Part shown: piece after piece, positions 1 through 5,129 of the stretch
How the letters are laid out: each line of letters begins with the position of its first letter
How positions within the stretch are numbered: the first letter of the stretch is position 1
Source: Syntrophomonadaceae bacterium
GTDB lineage: Bacteria; Bacillota; Syntrophomonadia; Syntrophomonadales; Syntrophomonadaceae
NCBI GenBank assembly: GCA_028698695.1
Contig: JAQVWB010000131.1
Coordinates: 1 to 6,026, forward strand
Direction: 5' to 3'
DNA length: 6,026 bases
Notes under the pieces: model-generated
What the model saw: the letters and a program-made list of their open reading frames with translations, nothing else
Told to the model about the DNA's origin: nothing
The model's database searches: none
Translations under genes and position numbers: made by a program

Positions 1-3
1 CAG

Positions 4-291
4 CTACGCGTTTTTGACCAGCTGTCGGGCGCGCCACAGGCAGACACCTCCTATAAGCAAAGCTGCCAGTGAACTGGTCAAAGCCGCCAGTCCAGGTGAC
101 AACCAGATTTGCAGAATCATATATATGGCTCCGAGGAGAAAACCTGCTGCGATTAACAACATCAAACCTCCCACCAGCAGCAGTACCACAGCATATGCCA
201 ACCGGTATAAGTTCTCCTGCCACAAAGCTATTTCTGCTTCAAATAATTCCATCAGGCTGATAATTATGTTAATAACTCTGTCTACAACCAC
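4..291 (-). CDS. DUF1469 / YqjE-like (phage holin superfamily III-like) small membrane protein
   Basis: A 95-residue protein of unproven function that sits in the membrane. Residues 1-30 form an amphipathic N-terminal helix rich in Glu, followed by two hydrophobic segments at about residues 32-58 and 66-86. The short basic tail carries WRARQLVK. This layout and length match the DUF1469 family (E. coli YqjE; 'holin-X, superfamily III' in databases); the holin name comes from topology, and lysis activity has not been established for the family. The start is a GTG that overlaps the TAG of the upstream DUF883 gene by one base, with GGAG eight bases before it, so translational coupling is likely. 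The next in-frame ATG (Met14) lies inside the predicted helix and has no better ribosome site. The pairing with a DUF883 gene mirrors the yqjD-yqjE order of proteobacteria and supports both calls. Confidence 0.8.
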   Translation of the reverse strand: MVVDRVINIIISLMELFEAEIALWQENLYRLAYAVVLLLVGGLMLLIAAGFLLGAIYMILQIWLSPGLAALTSSLAALLIGGVCLWRARQLVKNA

Positions 292-602
292 TATTTACGC
301 TCCAGCAGACGAGCCACCAGTAAACCAACTCCAAAAGCTGCCAGAATACTAACCAGTGGTTTCTCTTCAATTTTCTTCTCGCCGGTTTCAATAAGATTCC
401 TGGAATAGTCACCCGCTTTTTCAATAGGCTGTCTGGCTTTTTCCAGGGAGTCACGCAGCATGTCCTCCACCTGATTAATCAAACGACTGCCAAAATCCTT
501 CAAATCCTGTTGGCCGCCTTGTCCGGTTCTGGAAAGCTGTTCTTTTAATTCTTGTATCTCCAATTTCAATTCCTGTAATTCACGATCAAAATTATCACTC
601 AT
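291..602 (-). CDS. DUF883 / YqjD-ElaB-like tail-anchored membrane protein
   Basis: A 103-residue protein with a Glu/Leu/Lys-rich predicted coiled coil at residues 5-25, an amphipathic middle (about 35-75, typical of DUF883 and apolipoprotein-like helices), and one C-terminal membrane segment at about 82-99 (KPLVSILAAFGVGLLVARLL) followed by a short basic end, ERK. Length, coiled coil and the glycine-containing C-terminal anchor after a Pro are the hallmarks of DUF883. E. coli YqjD and ElaB of this family are inner-membrane proteins that bind ribosomes in stationary phase; whether this homologue does so is inference. ATG start at 602 with AAGGAGGT seven to eight bases upstream. It is first in an operon with the YqjE-like gene and is preceded by a TTGACA/TATAAT promoter. 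A PhaP or other amphipathic-helix protein is a less likely alternative because of the membrane anchor. Confidence 0.78.
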   Translation of the reverse strand: MSDNFDRELQELKLEIQELKEQLSRTGQGGQQDLKDFGSRLINQVEDMLRDSLEKARQPIEKAGDYSRNLIETGEKKIEEKPLVSILAAFGVGLLVARLLERK

Positions 603-663
603 ATTTTTACCTCCTTGCTAATATTTACTATCATTTTAACACGAATAAATGCATATTTTGTAT

Positions 664-694
664 ATTATAGTTTAGATAGCTTATATTCTGTCAA
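664..694 (-). promoter_or_regulatory. Sigma-A-type promoter for the DUF883-DUF1469 operon
   Basis: Read on the minus strand there is a perfect -35 TTGACA (complement of 689-694) and a perfect -10 TATAAT (complement of 664-669). The spacer is 19 bases, longer than the usual 17, so basal activity may be low or activator dependent. The predicted transcript start is near 657, giving a leader of about 55 bases. The -35 box lies inside the palindrome at 688-699. Confidence 0.6.
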
Positions 695-717
695 GACAGC
701 TTATTAAGTCTTAATAA
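688..717. repeat. Two small perfect inverted repeats between divergent genes (candidate operators)
   Basis: CTGTC-AA-GACAG (688-699) is a perfect 12-base palindrome overlapping the -35 of the leftward promoter. Directly after it, TTATTAA-GTC-TTAATAA (701-717) is a perfect 7-base inverted repeat with a 3-base centre. Neither has a T-tract or sits after a gene, so terminators are unlikely. Their position between the divergent DUF883 and DUF1232 genes fits protein binding sites, but no regulator is identified. Confidence 0.35.
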
Positions 718-737
718 AGGGTTTTATTTCCTGTTCC

Positions 738-743
738 TATAAT
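738..743 (+). promoter_or_regulatory. Candidate -10 box (TATAAT) for the DUF1232 gene
   Basis: A perfect TATAAT lies about 45 bases before the DUF1232 start. No good -35 is seen at 16-18 bases; the nearest resemblance, TTAATA at 711-716, has a 21-base gap and falls inside the inverted repeat. The promoter may be weak, regulated, or placed elsewhere. Confidence 0.35.
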
Positions 744-773
744 TTATATTGGGGTTAAACTAAGCCCATAGTC

Positions 774-779
774 AGGAGG
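774..779 (+). promoter_or_regulatory. Ribosome binding site AGGAGG that fixes the DUF1232 start
   Basis: AGGAGG lies nine bases before the ATG at 789 and only three bases before the in-frame GTG at 783. This spacing favours the ATG. A further ATG at 781 is out of frame. Confidence 0.7.
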
Positions 780-788
780 AATGTGTAC

Positions 789-1241
789 ATGCAAGAACAA
801 CATCTGGATTTTTACGAGAATTTAAGGAGTAGAGTAGTGGAGTGGGCTAACTCCAAAGAAGGCAGGAACAATAAATGGACTGCGTATATTTTAATTGTCC
901 CGGATTTGTTTCATTTATTATGCAAACTAACCCTTGATCCTGAAGTTCCCGCCATGAGCAAGGCTAAACTGGGAATAGCGCTGGCTTATTTCATTAGTCC
1001 GATTGATTTAATCCCGGAAGCTCTTCTGGGGCCTTTGGGATATACTGATGATATAGTTATCACTGCGCTGGTACTGAATATGATGATCAACGAAACTGAT
1101 CCTTATCTGGTGAAAAAACATTGGGCGGGGGAAGAAGATATCCTTGTACTGGTTAAACGCATCATTCAAACTGCTGACCAAATGATTGGTGGCGGTTTAG
1201 TTGATAAAATAAAGGCCCTGCTCAAACTCGCAGGTAAATAG
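789..1241 (+). CDS. DUF1232 (YkvA-like) domain protein
   Basis: A 150-residue protein from the ATG at 789; an alternative GTG at 783 would add two residues but is too close to the ribosome site. The middle holds the DUF1232 signature: a hydrophobic helix with AYFISPIDLIPEALLGPLG followed by YTDDIV. The SPIDLIPE motif and the nearby Asp-Asp pair are diagnostic of this family (PF06803; B. subtilis YkvA is a member). The N-terminal third is charged and probably helical, with an aromatic patch around LFHLL, and the C-terminus is an amphipathic helix ending in Lys. The family's molecular function is unknown; members are thought to be membrane associated. The gene is monocistronic, divergent from the DUF883 operon and convergent with the next gene. 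I see no clear terminator in the 46-base gap after it. Confidence 0.85.
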   Translation: MQEQHLDFYENLRSRVVEWANSKEGRNNKWTAYILIVPDLFHLLCKLTLDPEVPAMSKAKLGIALAYFISPIDLIPEALLGPLGYTDDIVITALVLNMMINETDPYLVKKHWAGEEDILVLVKRIIQTADQMIGGGLVDKIKALLKLAGK

Positions 1242-1287
1242 CTAAACATTAGAGTGGCATGGTCAGAAGCGTACAGTAAGCATTACC

Positions 1288-1563
1288 TCATAGCCGGTCA
1301 AATTTATTCAAAGCATTTTGGATGGTATTAATATCTAATTGCTGTTTTTCATACAGGGGGATAAAATTATTATTTCCCTCTGTTTTTGCATCAGATTCAC
1401 CTTCACTCATGCCGGTAAAATATACCATCTCATAGTCATCCTCCATGGGAGCAAGTGCAGTATAACCTGAATATAATCCAAGTACCAAACCAATAATCAG
1501 GGCGATACTGAAAGTATTCAGCCAGGAATACTTTTTCCCCGAAGCCGATTGCTTTGCCGGCAT
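1288..1563 (-). CDS. Small single-span glycine-zipper membrane protein (hypothetical, paralogue B)
   Basis: A 91-residue protein I do not recognise. A basic N-terminus (MPAKQSASGKK) is followed by one hydrophobic helix at about residues 16-38 with glycines at 25, 29 and 33 (GxxxGxxxG), a helix-packing pattern. After it comes an acidic stretch (MEDDYE) and a soluble tail with Gly, Asn and Glu. No Cys lipobox or clear signal-peptidase site is seen, so it is probably an anchored protein. The frame is open to an upstream ATG at 1578, but GGAGG at 1572-1576 overlaps that codon and sits eight bases before the ATG at 1563, so 1563 is the better start. It begins five bases after the stop of the gene encoding paralogue A, and the two are surely cotranscribed. 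The order basic end, glycine zipper, then VYF..GM.EG matches its neighbour. Function unknown. Confidence 0.65.
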   Translation of the reverse strand: MPAKQSASGKKYSWLNTFSIALIIGLVLGLYSGYTALAPMEDDYEMVYFTGMSEGESDAKTEGNNNFIPLYEKQQLDINTIQNALNKFDRL

Positions 1564-1568
1564 AAGTT

Positions 1569-1835
1569 CTACCTCCATATTTCCTGCAGCTTTTCCCTGG
1601 TTAATTGCCCATTTTGTACTGATATCAACATTTCTTCCAAACCATTCTTCATGGTTTGCCGGTAACCATCCTCATAGCCCATTTGCCTCCAGTAAACCGC
1701 TTCCTTGTCATAACGATAATCAGTCAGATATTGCCCGCCAATAATAAAACCAGCCATAAACCCTGCCAGCAAGCCGACTGTTATCAGCAATCCTCTTGAT
1801 AATATAGCGGGCTTTTTAAATTGGGTTTCAGGCAT
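1569..1835 (-). CDS. Small single-span glycine-zipper membrane protein (hypothetical, paralogue A)
   Basis: An 88-residue protein I do not recognise. A short polar, basic N-terminus (MPETQFKK) precedes one membrane helix at about residues 14-36 with glycines at exactly 21, 25, 29 and 33, a full GxxxGxxxGxxxG zipper that favours tight helix pairing. The tail is Tyr-rich and soluble (TDYRYDKEAVYWRQMGYEDG), ending in a predicted helix with LTREKLQEIW. The start chosen is the ATG at 1835 with GGGGAG nine bases upstream; a TTG at 1859 would add eight residues but overlaps the promoter-proximal leader and has no comparable site. It is first of a two-gene unit with paralogue B, five bases apart, so the products may form a hetero-oligomer in the membrane. 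That is inference from layout and shared motifs. Confidence 0.65.
   Translation of the reverse strand: MPETQFKKPAILSRGLLITVGLLAGFMAGFIIGGQYLTDYRYDKEAVYWRQMGYEDGYRQTMKNGLEEMLISVQNGQLTREKLQEIWR
1572..1576 (-). promoter_or_regulatory. Ribosome binding site GGAGG that fixes the start at 1563
   Basis: GGAGG on the minus strand is embedded in the last codons and stop region of the upstream gene. It is eight bases before the ATG at 1563, whereas it physically overlaps the in-frame ATG at 1578. It therefore selects the shorter, 91-residue product. Confidence 0.65.
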
Positions 1836-1872
1836 TATATTTCTCTCCCCAAAAGTCAAAGTCTTAATCTTA

Positions 1873-1901
1873 ATTATATGAACATAATGAAATTCTGCCA
1901 G
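1873..1901 (-). promoter_or_regulatory. Promoter for the glycine-zipper gene pair
   Basis: On the minus strand a perfect TATAAT (complement of 1873-1878) lies 17 bases after CTGGCA (complement of 1896-1901), which matches four of six bases of TTGACA. The predicted transcript start is about 30 bases before the ATG at 1835, leaving room for the GGGGAG ribosome site. Confidence 0.55.
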
Positions 1902-1973
1902 TTAAATCTAATCTCATATCTTTATTTTATGATTTGTTGATAACTATGAATGAACATTATATATAGCAAACAG

Positions 1974-2008
1974 AAACCCTCTTCAAGCCACTATCCTGAA
2001 GAGGGTTT
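1974..2008 (-). terminator. Strong hairpin, probable terminator of the LIM-like gene (possibly bidirectional)
   Basis: A 12-base perfect stem (AAACCCTCTTCA with TGAAGAGGGTTT) encloses an 11-base loop. Read leftward it follows the stop of the small zinc-finger gene by about 50 bases and ends in TTT then CTGTTTG. Read rightward it ends in TTTTA. The only gene that needs termination here is on the minus strand, so that is the assigned direction, but the structure would work on either strand. Confidence 0.75.
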
Positions 2009-2060
2009 TAATATACAGTTAAGCTGGAGCTGCGACAGGCATCATGTATATGATCATATA

Positions 2061-2234
2061 TCACCTTTTACTGTCCTCCCTTTTTAAACATTGAACATGG
2101 AAAAATCTTTCCTCAAAAGTTATATAGTCCTTATTACCGATTATGGACTTGCATATCTTGCACTGGGAAACTGCAACGTTCCTATTTCTTTCGTTTTGAC
2201 ATTGCTTTTCATATCTGGTCATAGCAGCGGTCAT
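2061..2234 (-). CDS. Small LIM-like / half treble-clef zinc-finger protein (hypothetical)
   Basis: A 57-residue, basic and hydrophilic protein with no membrane segment. Residues from about 25 onward contain C-x2-C-x17-H-x2-C (CKIC ... FFHVQC), which is the spacing of the first zinc site of a LIM domain. The hydrophobic pattern around it (KSII, an aromatic before the His) also fits a zinc-binding knuckle plus hairpin. Only one such site is present, so it is a half-LIM or related single zinc site; zinc binding is inferred from the four ligands. The N-terminal part (RYEKQCQNERNRN) is charged and could contact nucleic acid, but nothing proves this. The ATG at 2234 is chosen because AAAGGAG lies eight bases before it; a GTG at 2243 overlaps that site. 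The gene is monocistronic, with a candidate promoter upstream and the 1974-2008 hairpin after its stop. Its short length makes the coding call less than certain. Confidence 0.62.
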   Translation of the reverse strand: MTAAMTRYEKQCQNERNRNVAVSQCKICKSIIGNKDYITFEERFFHVQCLKREDSKR

Positions 2235-2357
2235 GAATACCACTCCTTTCTATTTGCCAACGATATTCAAGGCACTGTAATATTTCGTAAAACTGAACCT
2301 GAAACGCTTGTCGTTACTCCAGCCTGCTTCCCTATTCAATTAAGTTCGTTTGTATAC

Positions 2358-2363
2358 ATTATA
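2358..2363 (-). promoter_or_regulatory. Candidate -10 box for the LIM-like gene
   Basis: A perfect TATAAT on the minus strand, in the context CGGTATAATG, about 125 bases before the ATG at 2234. At 17 bases upstream TGGAAT (complement of 2381-2386) matches only three of six -35 bases. The leader would be long, near 115 bases; I see no riboswitch motif in it. Confidence 0.35.
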
Positions 2364-2407
2364 CCGTATGCTAAAAAATAATTCCAGCTCCGTATTTAAC
2401 AACAGAA

Positions 2408-2442
2408 TTGCCAATATCACCGGGAATGAGTGATATTGGCAA
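2408..2442 (-). terminator. Long hairpin after the cPGS-family gene, probable terminator
   Basis: A 13-base perfect inverted repeat (TTGCCAATATCAC with GTGATATTGGCAA) encloses a 9-base loop. It starts about 40 bases past the stop of the cPGS-family gene on the minus strand. The tract that follows leftward (TTCTGTTGTT) is only moderately T-rich, so it may terminate inefficiently or protect the 3' end of the message instead. Confidence 0.6.
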
Positions 2443-2483
2443 ATCAAATGTGAATTCGATTATTAGGTTGATTTTAATCAATA

Positions 2484-3794
2484 TTACCTGATTTTAGAAA
2501 GTAATTCCGCCAGCTTTGCGTCTCCAATTTCCTCCAAATCATACCGTACGCGAACAGCTGGTTTATCAATCTTCATAATCCGGCGTAAGTCAATTGGAGT
2601 ACCGATAACTACTACTTCAGCCGGGGAATCATTAATGGTTTTTTCCAGTTCCTCAATCTGGGTCTGACCATATCCCATAGCTGGAAGCAAGTTGGACAAA
2701 TGATTATATTTATTAAAAGTCTTTTTAATGCTTCCCACTGCATAGGGACGAGGATCGAGCAATTCAGCCCCCAGCTTTTGAGATATTATTACTCCGGCTC
2801 CATAGGCCATATCTCCATGCGTCAGGGTAGGTCCATCTTCAACTACCAGCACTTTTTTACCCTTTATGGCTTCCGGATCCTCAACGGTGATGGGGGAATT
2901 TGCCATAATAATAGTTGCTGCAGGATTATTGTCCATTATGGCCTTCTTTACTGTTTCAACCCCGGCTGGATCAGCTGAATCAACCTTATTAATAATGGCA
3001 ATATCAGCCATACGCAGATTGGTTTCTCCCGGATGGAATCTGGTCTCATGTCCTGCCCGGTGCGGGTCAACTACTACAATGTGAATATCTGATTTGTAAA
3101 AGGGCAAGTCATTATTGCCGCCATCCCACAGAATTACATCAGCTTCCTCCTCCGCCTGGCGCAGAATAACTTCATAGTCAACACCGGCATAAACTACCAT
3201 CCCGATGTCAATATGTGGTTCAAATTCTTCCCGTTCCTCAATAGTACATTTAAATTTGTCCAAATCCTCATAAGAAGCAAATCGCATGCAAATCTGTTCT
3301 TCCAGATTACCATAGGGCATCGGATGGCGAATAACAGCAACTTTCTTACCAGCCTCAGTTAGCAATTTGGCTACATAACGGGTAGTCTGGCTTTTACCGC
3401 TGCCAGTTCTGACTGCAGTCACCGCGACTACCGGTTTTTTTGATTTAAGCATAGTATTATTTGGACCCATAAGCCTGAAGTCAGCCCCGGCGGCCAGTAC
3501 CAGCGACCCCTTATGCATTACATATTCGTTGGAAACATCACTGTAGGCAAACACTACCTGATCAACCTCATATTTTTCTATTAATTCAGGCAGCTCCTGT
3601 TCAGCAAAAATAGGTATACCCTGCGGATAGGCCGGCCCGGATAACCCCGGCGGGTATAATCTGCCTTCAATATCTGGAATCTGGGTAGCTGTAAAAGCTA
3701 CTACTTCATAAGCCGGATTGTCACGAAAATAAGTATTAAAATTATGAAAATCCCTTCCGGCTGCTCCCATGATAATTACACGATTTACTTTCAT
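2484..3794 (-). CDS. Cyclic 2,3-diphosphoglycerate synthetase-family P-loop GTPase-like protein
   Basis: A 436-residue cytosolic protein of the COG2403 / cPGS family. Residues 1-115 form a Rossmann-like N-terminal domain beginning KVNRVIIMGAAGRDFHNFN, with the family's GRDFHNFN element at 13-20. A P-loop nucleotide-binding domain follows: Walker A TGSGKSQTT (130-138), an acidic WDGGNND strand end (223-229), a DPHRAGHE loop (243-250) and NKVD (269-272), the guanine-specificity motif of GTPases. The C-terminal part carries DPRPYAVGS and a final Rossmann-like strand, VVVIGTP. The founding archaeal enzyme, from Methanothermus fervidus (about 460 residues), makes cyclic 2,3-diphosphoglycerate from 2,3-diphosphoglycerate and ATP. 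Bacterial relatives carry the same name in databases, but their substrate is generally untested, and the NKxD motif hints at GTP. The ATG at 3794 is preceded by GAGGTGG about eleven bases upstream; a GTG at 3809 has no usable site. The neighbours do not reveal a pathway. Confidence 0.85.
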   Translation of the reverse strand: MKVNRVIIMGAAGRDFHNFNTYFRDNPAYEVVAFTATQIPDIEGRLYPPGLSGPAYPQGIPIFAEQELPELIEKYEVDQVVFAYSDVSNEYVMHKGSLVLAAGADFRLMGPNNTMLKSKKPVVAVTAVRTGSGKSQTTRYVAKLLTEAGKKVAVIRHPMPYGNLEEQICMRFASYEDLDKFKCTIEEREEFEPHIDIGMVVYAGVDYEVILRQAEEEADVILWDGGNNDLPFYKSDIHIVVVDPHRAGHETRFHPGETNLRMADIAIINKVDSADPAGVETVKKAIMDNNPAATIIMANSPITVEDPEAIKGKKVLVVEDGPTLTHGDMAYGAGVIISQKLGAELLDPRPYAVGSIKKTFNKYNHLSNLLPAMGYGQTQIEELEKTINDSPAEVVVIGTPIDLRRIMKIDKPAVRVRYDLEEIGDAKLAELLSKIR

Positions 3795-3907
3795 ATTTGT
3801 CCATACCACCTCTCGAATTTCTGGCCCTTGATTAGTTTAATACTATAATTCTCTATTGAGCAATATTTTTTTAAATGAATTCTGTGTACTTGTATTTTAT
3901 TCTTTCC

Positions 3908-4339
3908 TTAAACCAGGGAAAATATATTTATATCTTCACGCAAATGCCATCCTCGGGCGGCATAAAAAAGTTGAGCCGATGAATTATCCCGGAATACCAG
4001 CAGGTGAATCTTGCCTGCCCCTTCATTTTTGAGTGCCTGAACAACATTATCCAACAGCAGGGTGCCATAACCATAACGTTGACAATCCTGTCGGACCGCC
4101 AGATGATAAACATAACCCCGGCGACCATCAAATCCTCCCAGTACCGTTCCAATAATCTGTCTATTCTTTCTTAACACCAAACAGGTATGAGGATTTCTCT
4201 CCATAAAACCAGTTATGGCCGCCTTATCATCACCCGGCCCCAATCCCAGCCCCGGAAGAGATGCCCATAAATCCCGCATCATGTCGATATCGTCTATTGT
4301 AGCAATATCTAAAAAACAACTATCATCCAAGCGTCTCAT
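3908..4339 (-). CDS. GNAT-family N-acetyltransferase
   Basis: A 143-residue protein, about the usual size of a single-domain GNAT. It opens with the common pattern DIATIDDIDMMRDLW (beta 1 and helix 1). Beta 4 and the acetyl-CoA loop are HLAVRQDCQRYGYGTLLL at 79-96, where QRYGYG (87-92) is the Q/R-x-x-G-x-G pyrophosphate-binding motif. The C-terminal FRDNSSAQLFYAARGW has the conserved Asn119, Ala122, Tyr126 and Gly130 of motif B. The enzyme should transfer an acetyl group from acetyl-CoA to an amine; the acceptor (small molecule, peptide N-terminus or protein) cannot be read from the sequence. The start is odd. The ATG at 4339 is preceded directly by GGGGG, and the frame closes with TAA three codons further up. 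A TTG at 4330 would have the G-run nine bases upstream. Only 113 bases separate it from the cPGS-family gene, with no clear terminator, so read-through is possible. Confidence 0.87.
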   Translation of the reverse strand: MRRLDDSCFLDIATIDDIDMMRDLWASLPGLGLGPGDDKAAITGFMERNPHTCLVLRKNRQIIGTVLGGFDGRRGYVYHLAVRQDCQRYGYGTLLLDNVVQALKNEGAGKIHLLVFRDNSSAQLFYAARGWHLREDINIFSLV

Positions 4340-4344
4340 CCCCC

Positions 4345-4350
4345 ATTATA
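4345..4350 (-). promoter_or_regulatory. TATAAT immediately before the acetyltransferase start
   Basis: A perfect TATAAT on the minus strand ends six bases before the A of the ATG at 4339, so a transcript starting at the usual distance would begin at or next to that ATG and be leaderless. The -35 region at 17 bases (ATAACG) is poor, so this may be a chance match. Confidence 0.3.
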
Positions 4351-4385
4351 CGTTGGAATATTCTCTTCGTTATATTATTGGGCCT

Positions 4386-4418
4386 TATGCGACAGCTAGA
4401 ACCATCCCTTGTCGCATA
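4386..4418 (-). repeat. REP-like palindrome with an AAGGGATGGTTCT centre
   Basis: A 9-base perfect stem (TATGCGACA with TGTCGCATA) encloses a 15-base loop. On the minus strand the loop and inner stem read ACAAGGGATGGTTCTAGCTGT. The core resembles the GGGGACGGTTCT core that I remember from dispersed palindromic repeats in clostridial genomes; that link is from memory and unverified. It lies upstream of the acetyltransferase and could also act as a regulatory hairpin, but nothing shows this. Confidence 0.45.
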
Positions 4419-4470
4419 TTTAACATTTTTACATATACATTTTAATATTATATCAGTACAATCTTCAAGT

Positions 4471-4515
4471 CGAGACGCAGGGGGACGGAGCAAAGGATAA
4501 ACGAGACACAGAAGA
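4471..4515 (+). repeat. Second REP-like relic with imperfect direct repeat
   Basis: CGAGACGCAG (4471-4480) is followed by GGGGACGG (4481-4488), and an imperfect copy CGAGACACAG (4502-4511, nine of ten bases) is followed by AAGAAC. These look like the outer arm and core of one repeat and the outer arm plus inverse TTCTT part of another, so the site may be two truncated copies joined. The GGGGACGG core is in opposite orientation to the one at 4386-4418. Confidence 0.4.
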
Positions 4516-4600
4516 ACTGAACTGCACTCCATTTAGTAGCGGTAAGGACTTTGGCATTATACACGCTAATAGCGTCCACCATATCCGAATAAAGCGAAAA

Positions 4601-4635
4601 GTAATTGGTGAACGATGTTCAGTGTCTCCAATTAC
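4601..4635. repeat. Nested hairpin
   Basis: GTAATTGG (4601-4608) pairs perfectly with CCAATTAC (4628-4635). Immediately inside, TGAAC (4609-4613) pairs with GTTCA (4617-4621) around a GAT loop, leaving GTGTCT as a one-sided bulge. There is no T-tract after it on either strand, so it is not a standard terminator. Confidence 0.45.
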
Positions 4636-4756
4636 GCGTCGTCGGGCAATACTCAAACAGTGCTTACCATTTCATCAAGAAGTGTTCTTGCTGCTGTCGT
4701 TGAGATGCACCCTCTGATGAGCTATCCAAAACTGTAATCTGTCCTCCAGCCGGAAG

Positions 4757-4870
4757 ATGATAGCGGAACACTTGCGACGTCCAAGGATGGACTATCGCGG
4801 TGCCATGGATGGCATGGAACGACCAAGAACCATAAAGGATTCCCGAACACTGCTATCTTTGCCTCTATAG
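4757..4870 (+). pseudogene. Possible remnant of a REP-associated (IS200-like, RAYT) transposase N-terminus
   Basis: A 37-codon frame from an ATG to TAG contains PRMDYRGAMDGMERPRTIKD (4781-4840). It resembles the conserved opening of RAYT / Y1 transposases, typically PR-x-(L/M/I)-D-Y-x-G-A followed by a His-rich strand, then RG-x-ER-x-x-IF-x-DD. If so, the stretch carrying H-x-V and RG has been lost by small deletions, and the catalytic HUH and Tyr parts are absent. The alignment is made by eye against remembered family patterns and is short. The nearby REP-like repeats, the usual partners of RAYT genes, raise its plausibility. Confidence 0.33.
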
Positions 4871-5071
4871 ATTACTCGGCAATACCGTCAGGCACTTCGG
4901 ATGCAGGTATATAGAAGCAGTCTTTCCTATGAAATGGGAGCTCTAATAATATATTGAGCCAGTTTTACCAGCCCTTCGTGGCCCCTGGATTTGCTTCCCA
5001 TTTGCTTATTTGCCTTGCCCATTCCTTTTATCGTATCACATCATTTTGTCAAAAGAAGGGATCAATAAACA

Positions 5072-5096
5072 TTGACTGATAAATTATTGGTATAAT
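5072..5096 (+). promoter_or_regulatory. Extended -10 promoter for the LuxR-family regulator
   Basis: TGGTATAAT (5088-5096) is a perfect extended -10 element. TTGACT lies at 5072-5077, but the gap is only 13 bases, too short for a standard -35. An extended -10 can work without one. The transcript would begin near 5103, about 27 bases before the ATG. Confidence 0.55.
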
Positions 5097-5129
5097 ACTT
5101 ATATCTTTCCAGTCGAAAGGAGAAGAATT

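Larger units (their letters stand above)
4440..5070. other. Region without an intact gene; eroded mobile-element DNA
   Basis: About 630 bases with stop codons scattered in all frames and no credible ribosome site plus reading frame. It holds the REP-like relic at 4471-4515, a CGCTA-A-TAGCG palindrome (4564-4574), a nested hairpin (4601-4635), a CAAGAA-GTG-TTCTTG hairpin (4676-4690) and a transposase-like peptide remnant near 4757-4870. From about 4920 to 5070 I see only AT-rich, T- and C-rich upstream sequence leading to the regulator's promoter. Decay of an inserted element is the simplest reading. Confidence 0.5.

Noticed and set aside
4..291. A phage holin and thus a prophage edge
   Set aside because: The holin name for this family is topological. 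The gene is paired with a DUF883 gene as in chromosomal yqjD-yqjE, and no other phage gene is present.
14..352. A 112-codon plus-strand frame across the two left-hand membrane genes
   Set aside because: It lies opposite two recognisable family members that form a coupled operon, and has no ribosome site or recognisable domain.
2091..2381. A 96-codon plus-strand frame opposite the LIM-like gene
   Set aside because: No ribosome site at its start, and it runs across the minus-strand gene and its upstream promoter region. The minus-strand frame has a strong ribosome site and a zinc-ligand pattern.
4465..4656. A 63-codon minus-strand frame, and an overlapping plus-strand frame of similar length ending near 4703
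   Set aside because: Neither has a credible ribosome site or a recognisable domain, and both cross the REP-like relic and the hairpins. They are treated as chance frames in decayed DNA.
5072..5096. TTGACT with TATAAT as a standard -35/-10 promoter
   Set aside because: The spacer is only 13 bases; the extended -10 TGGTATAAT explains promoter activity better.
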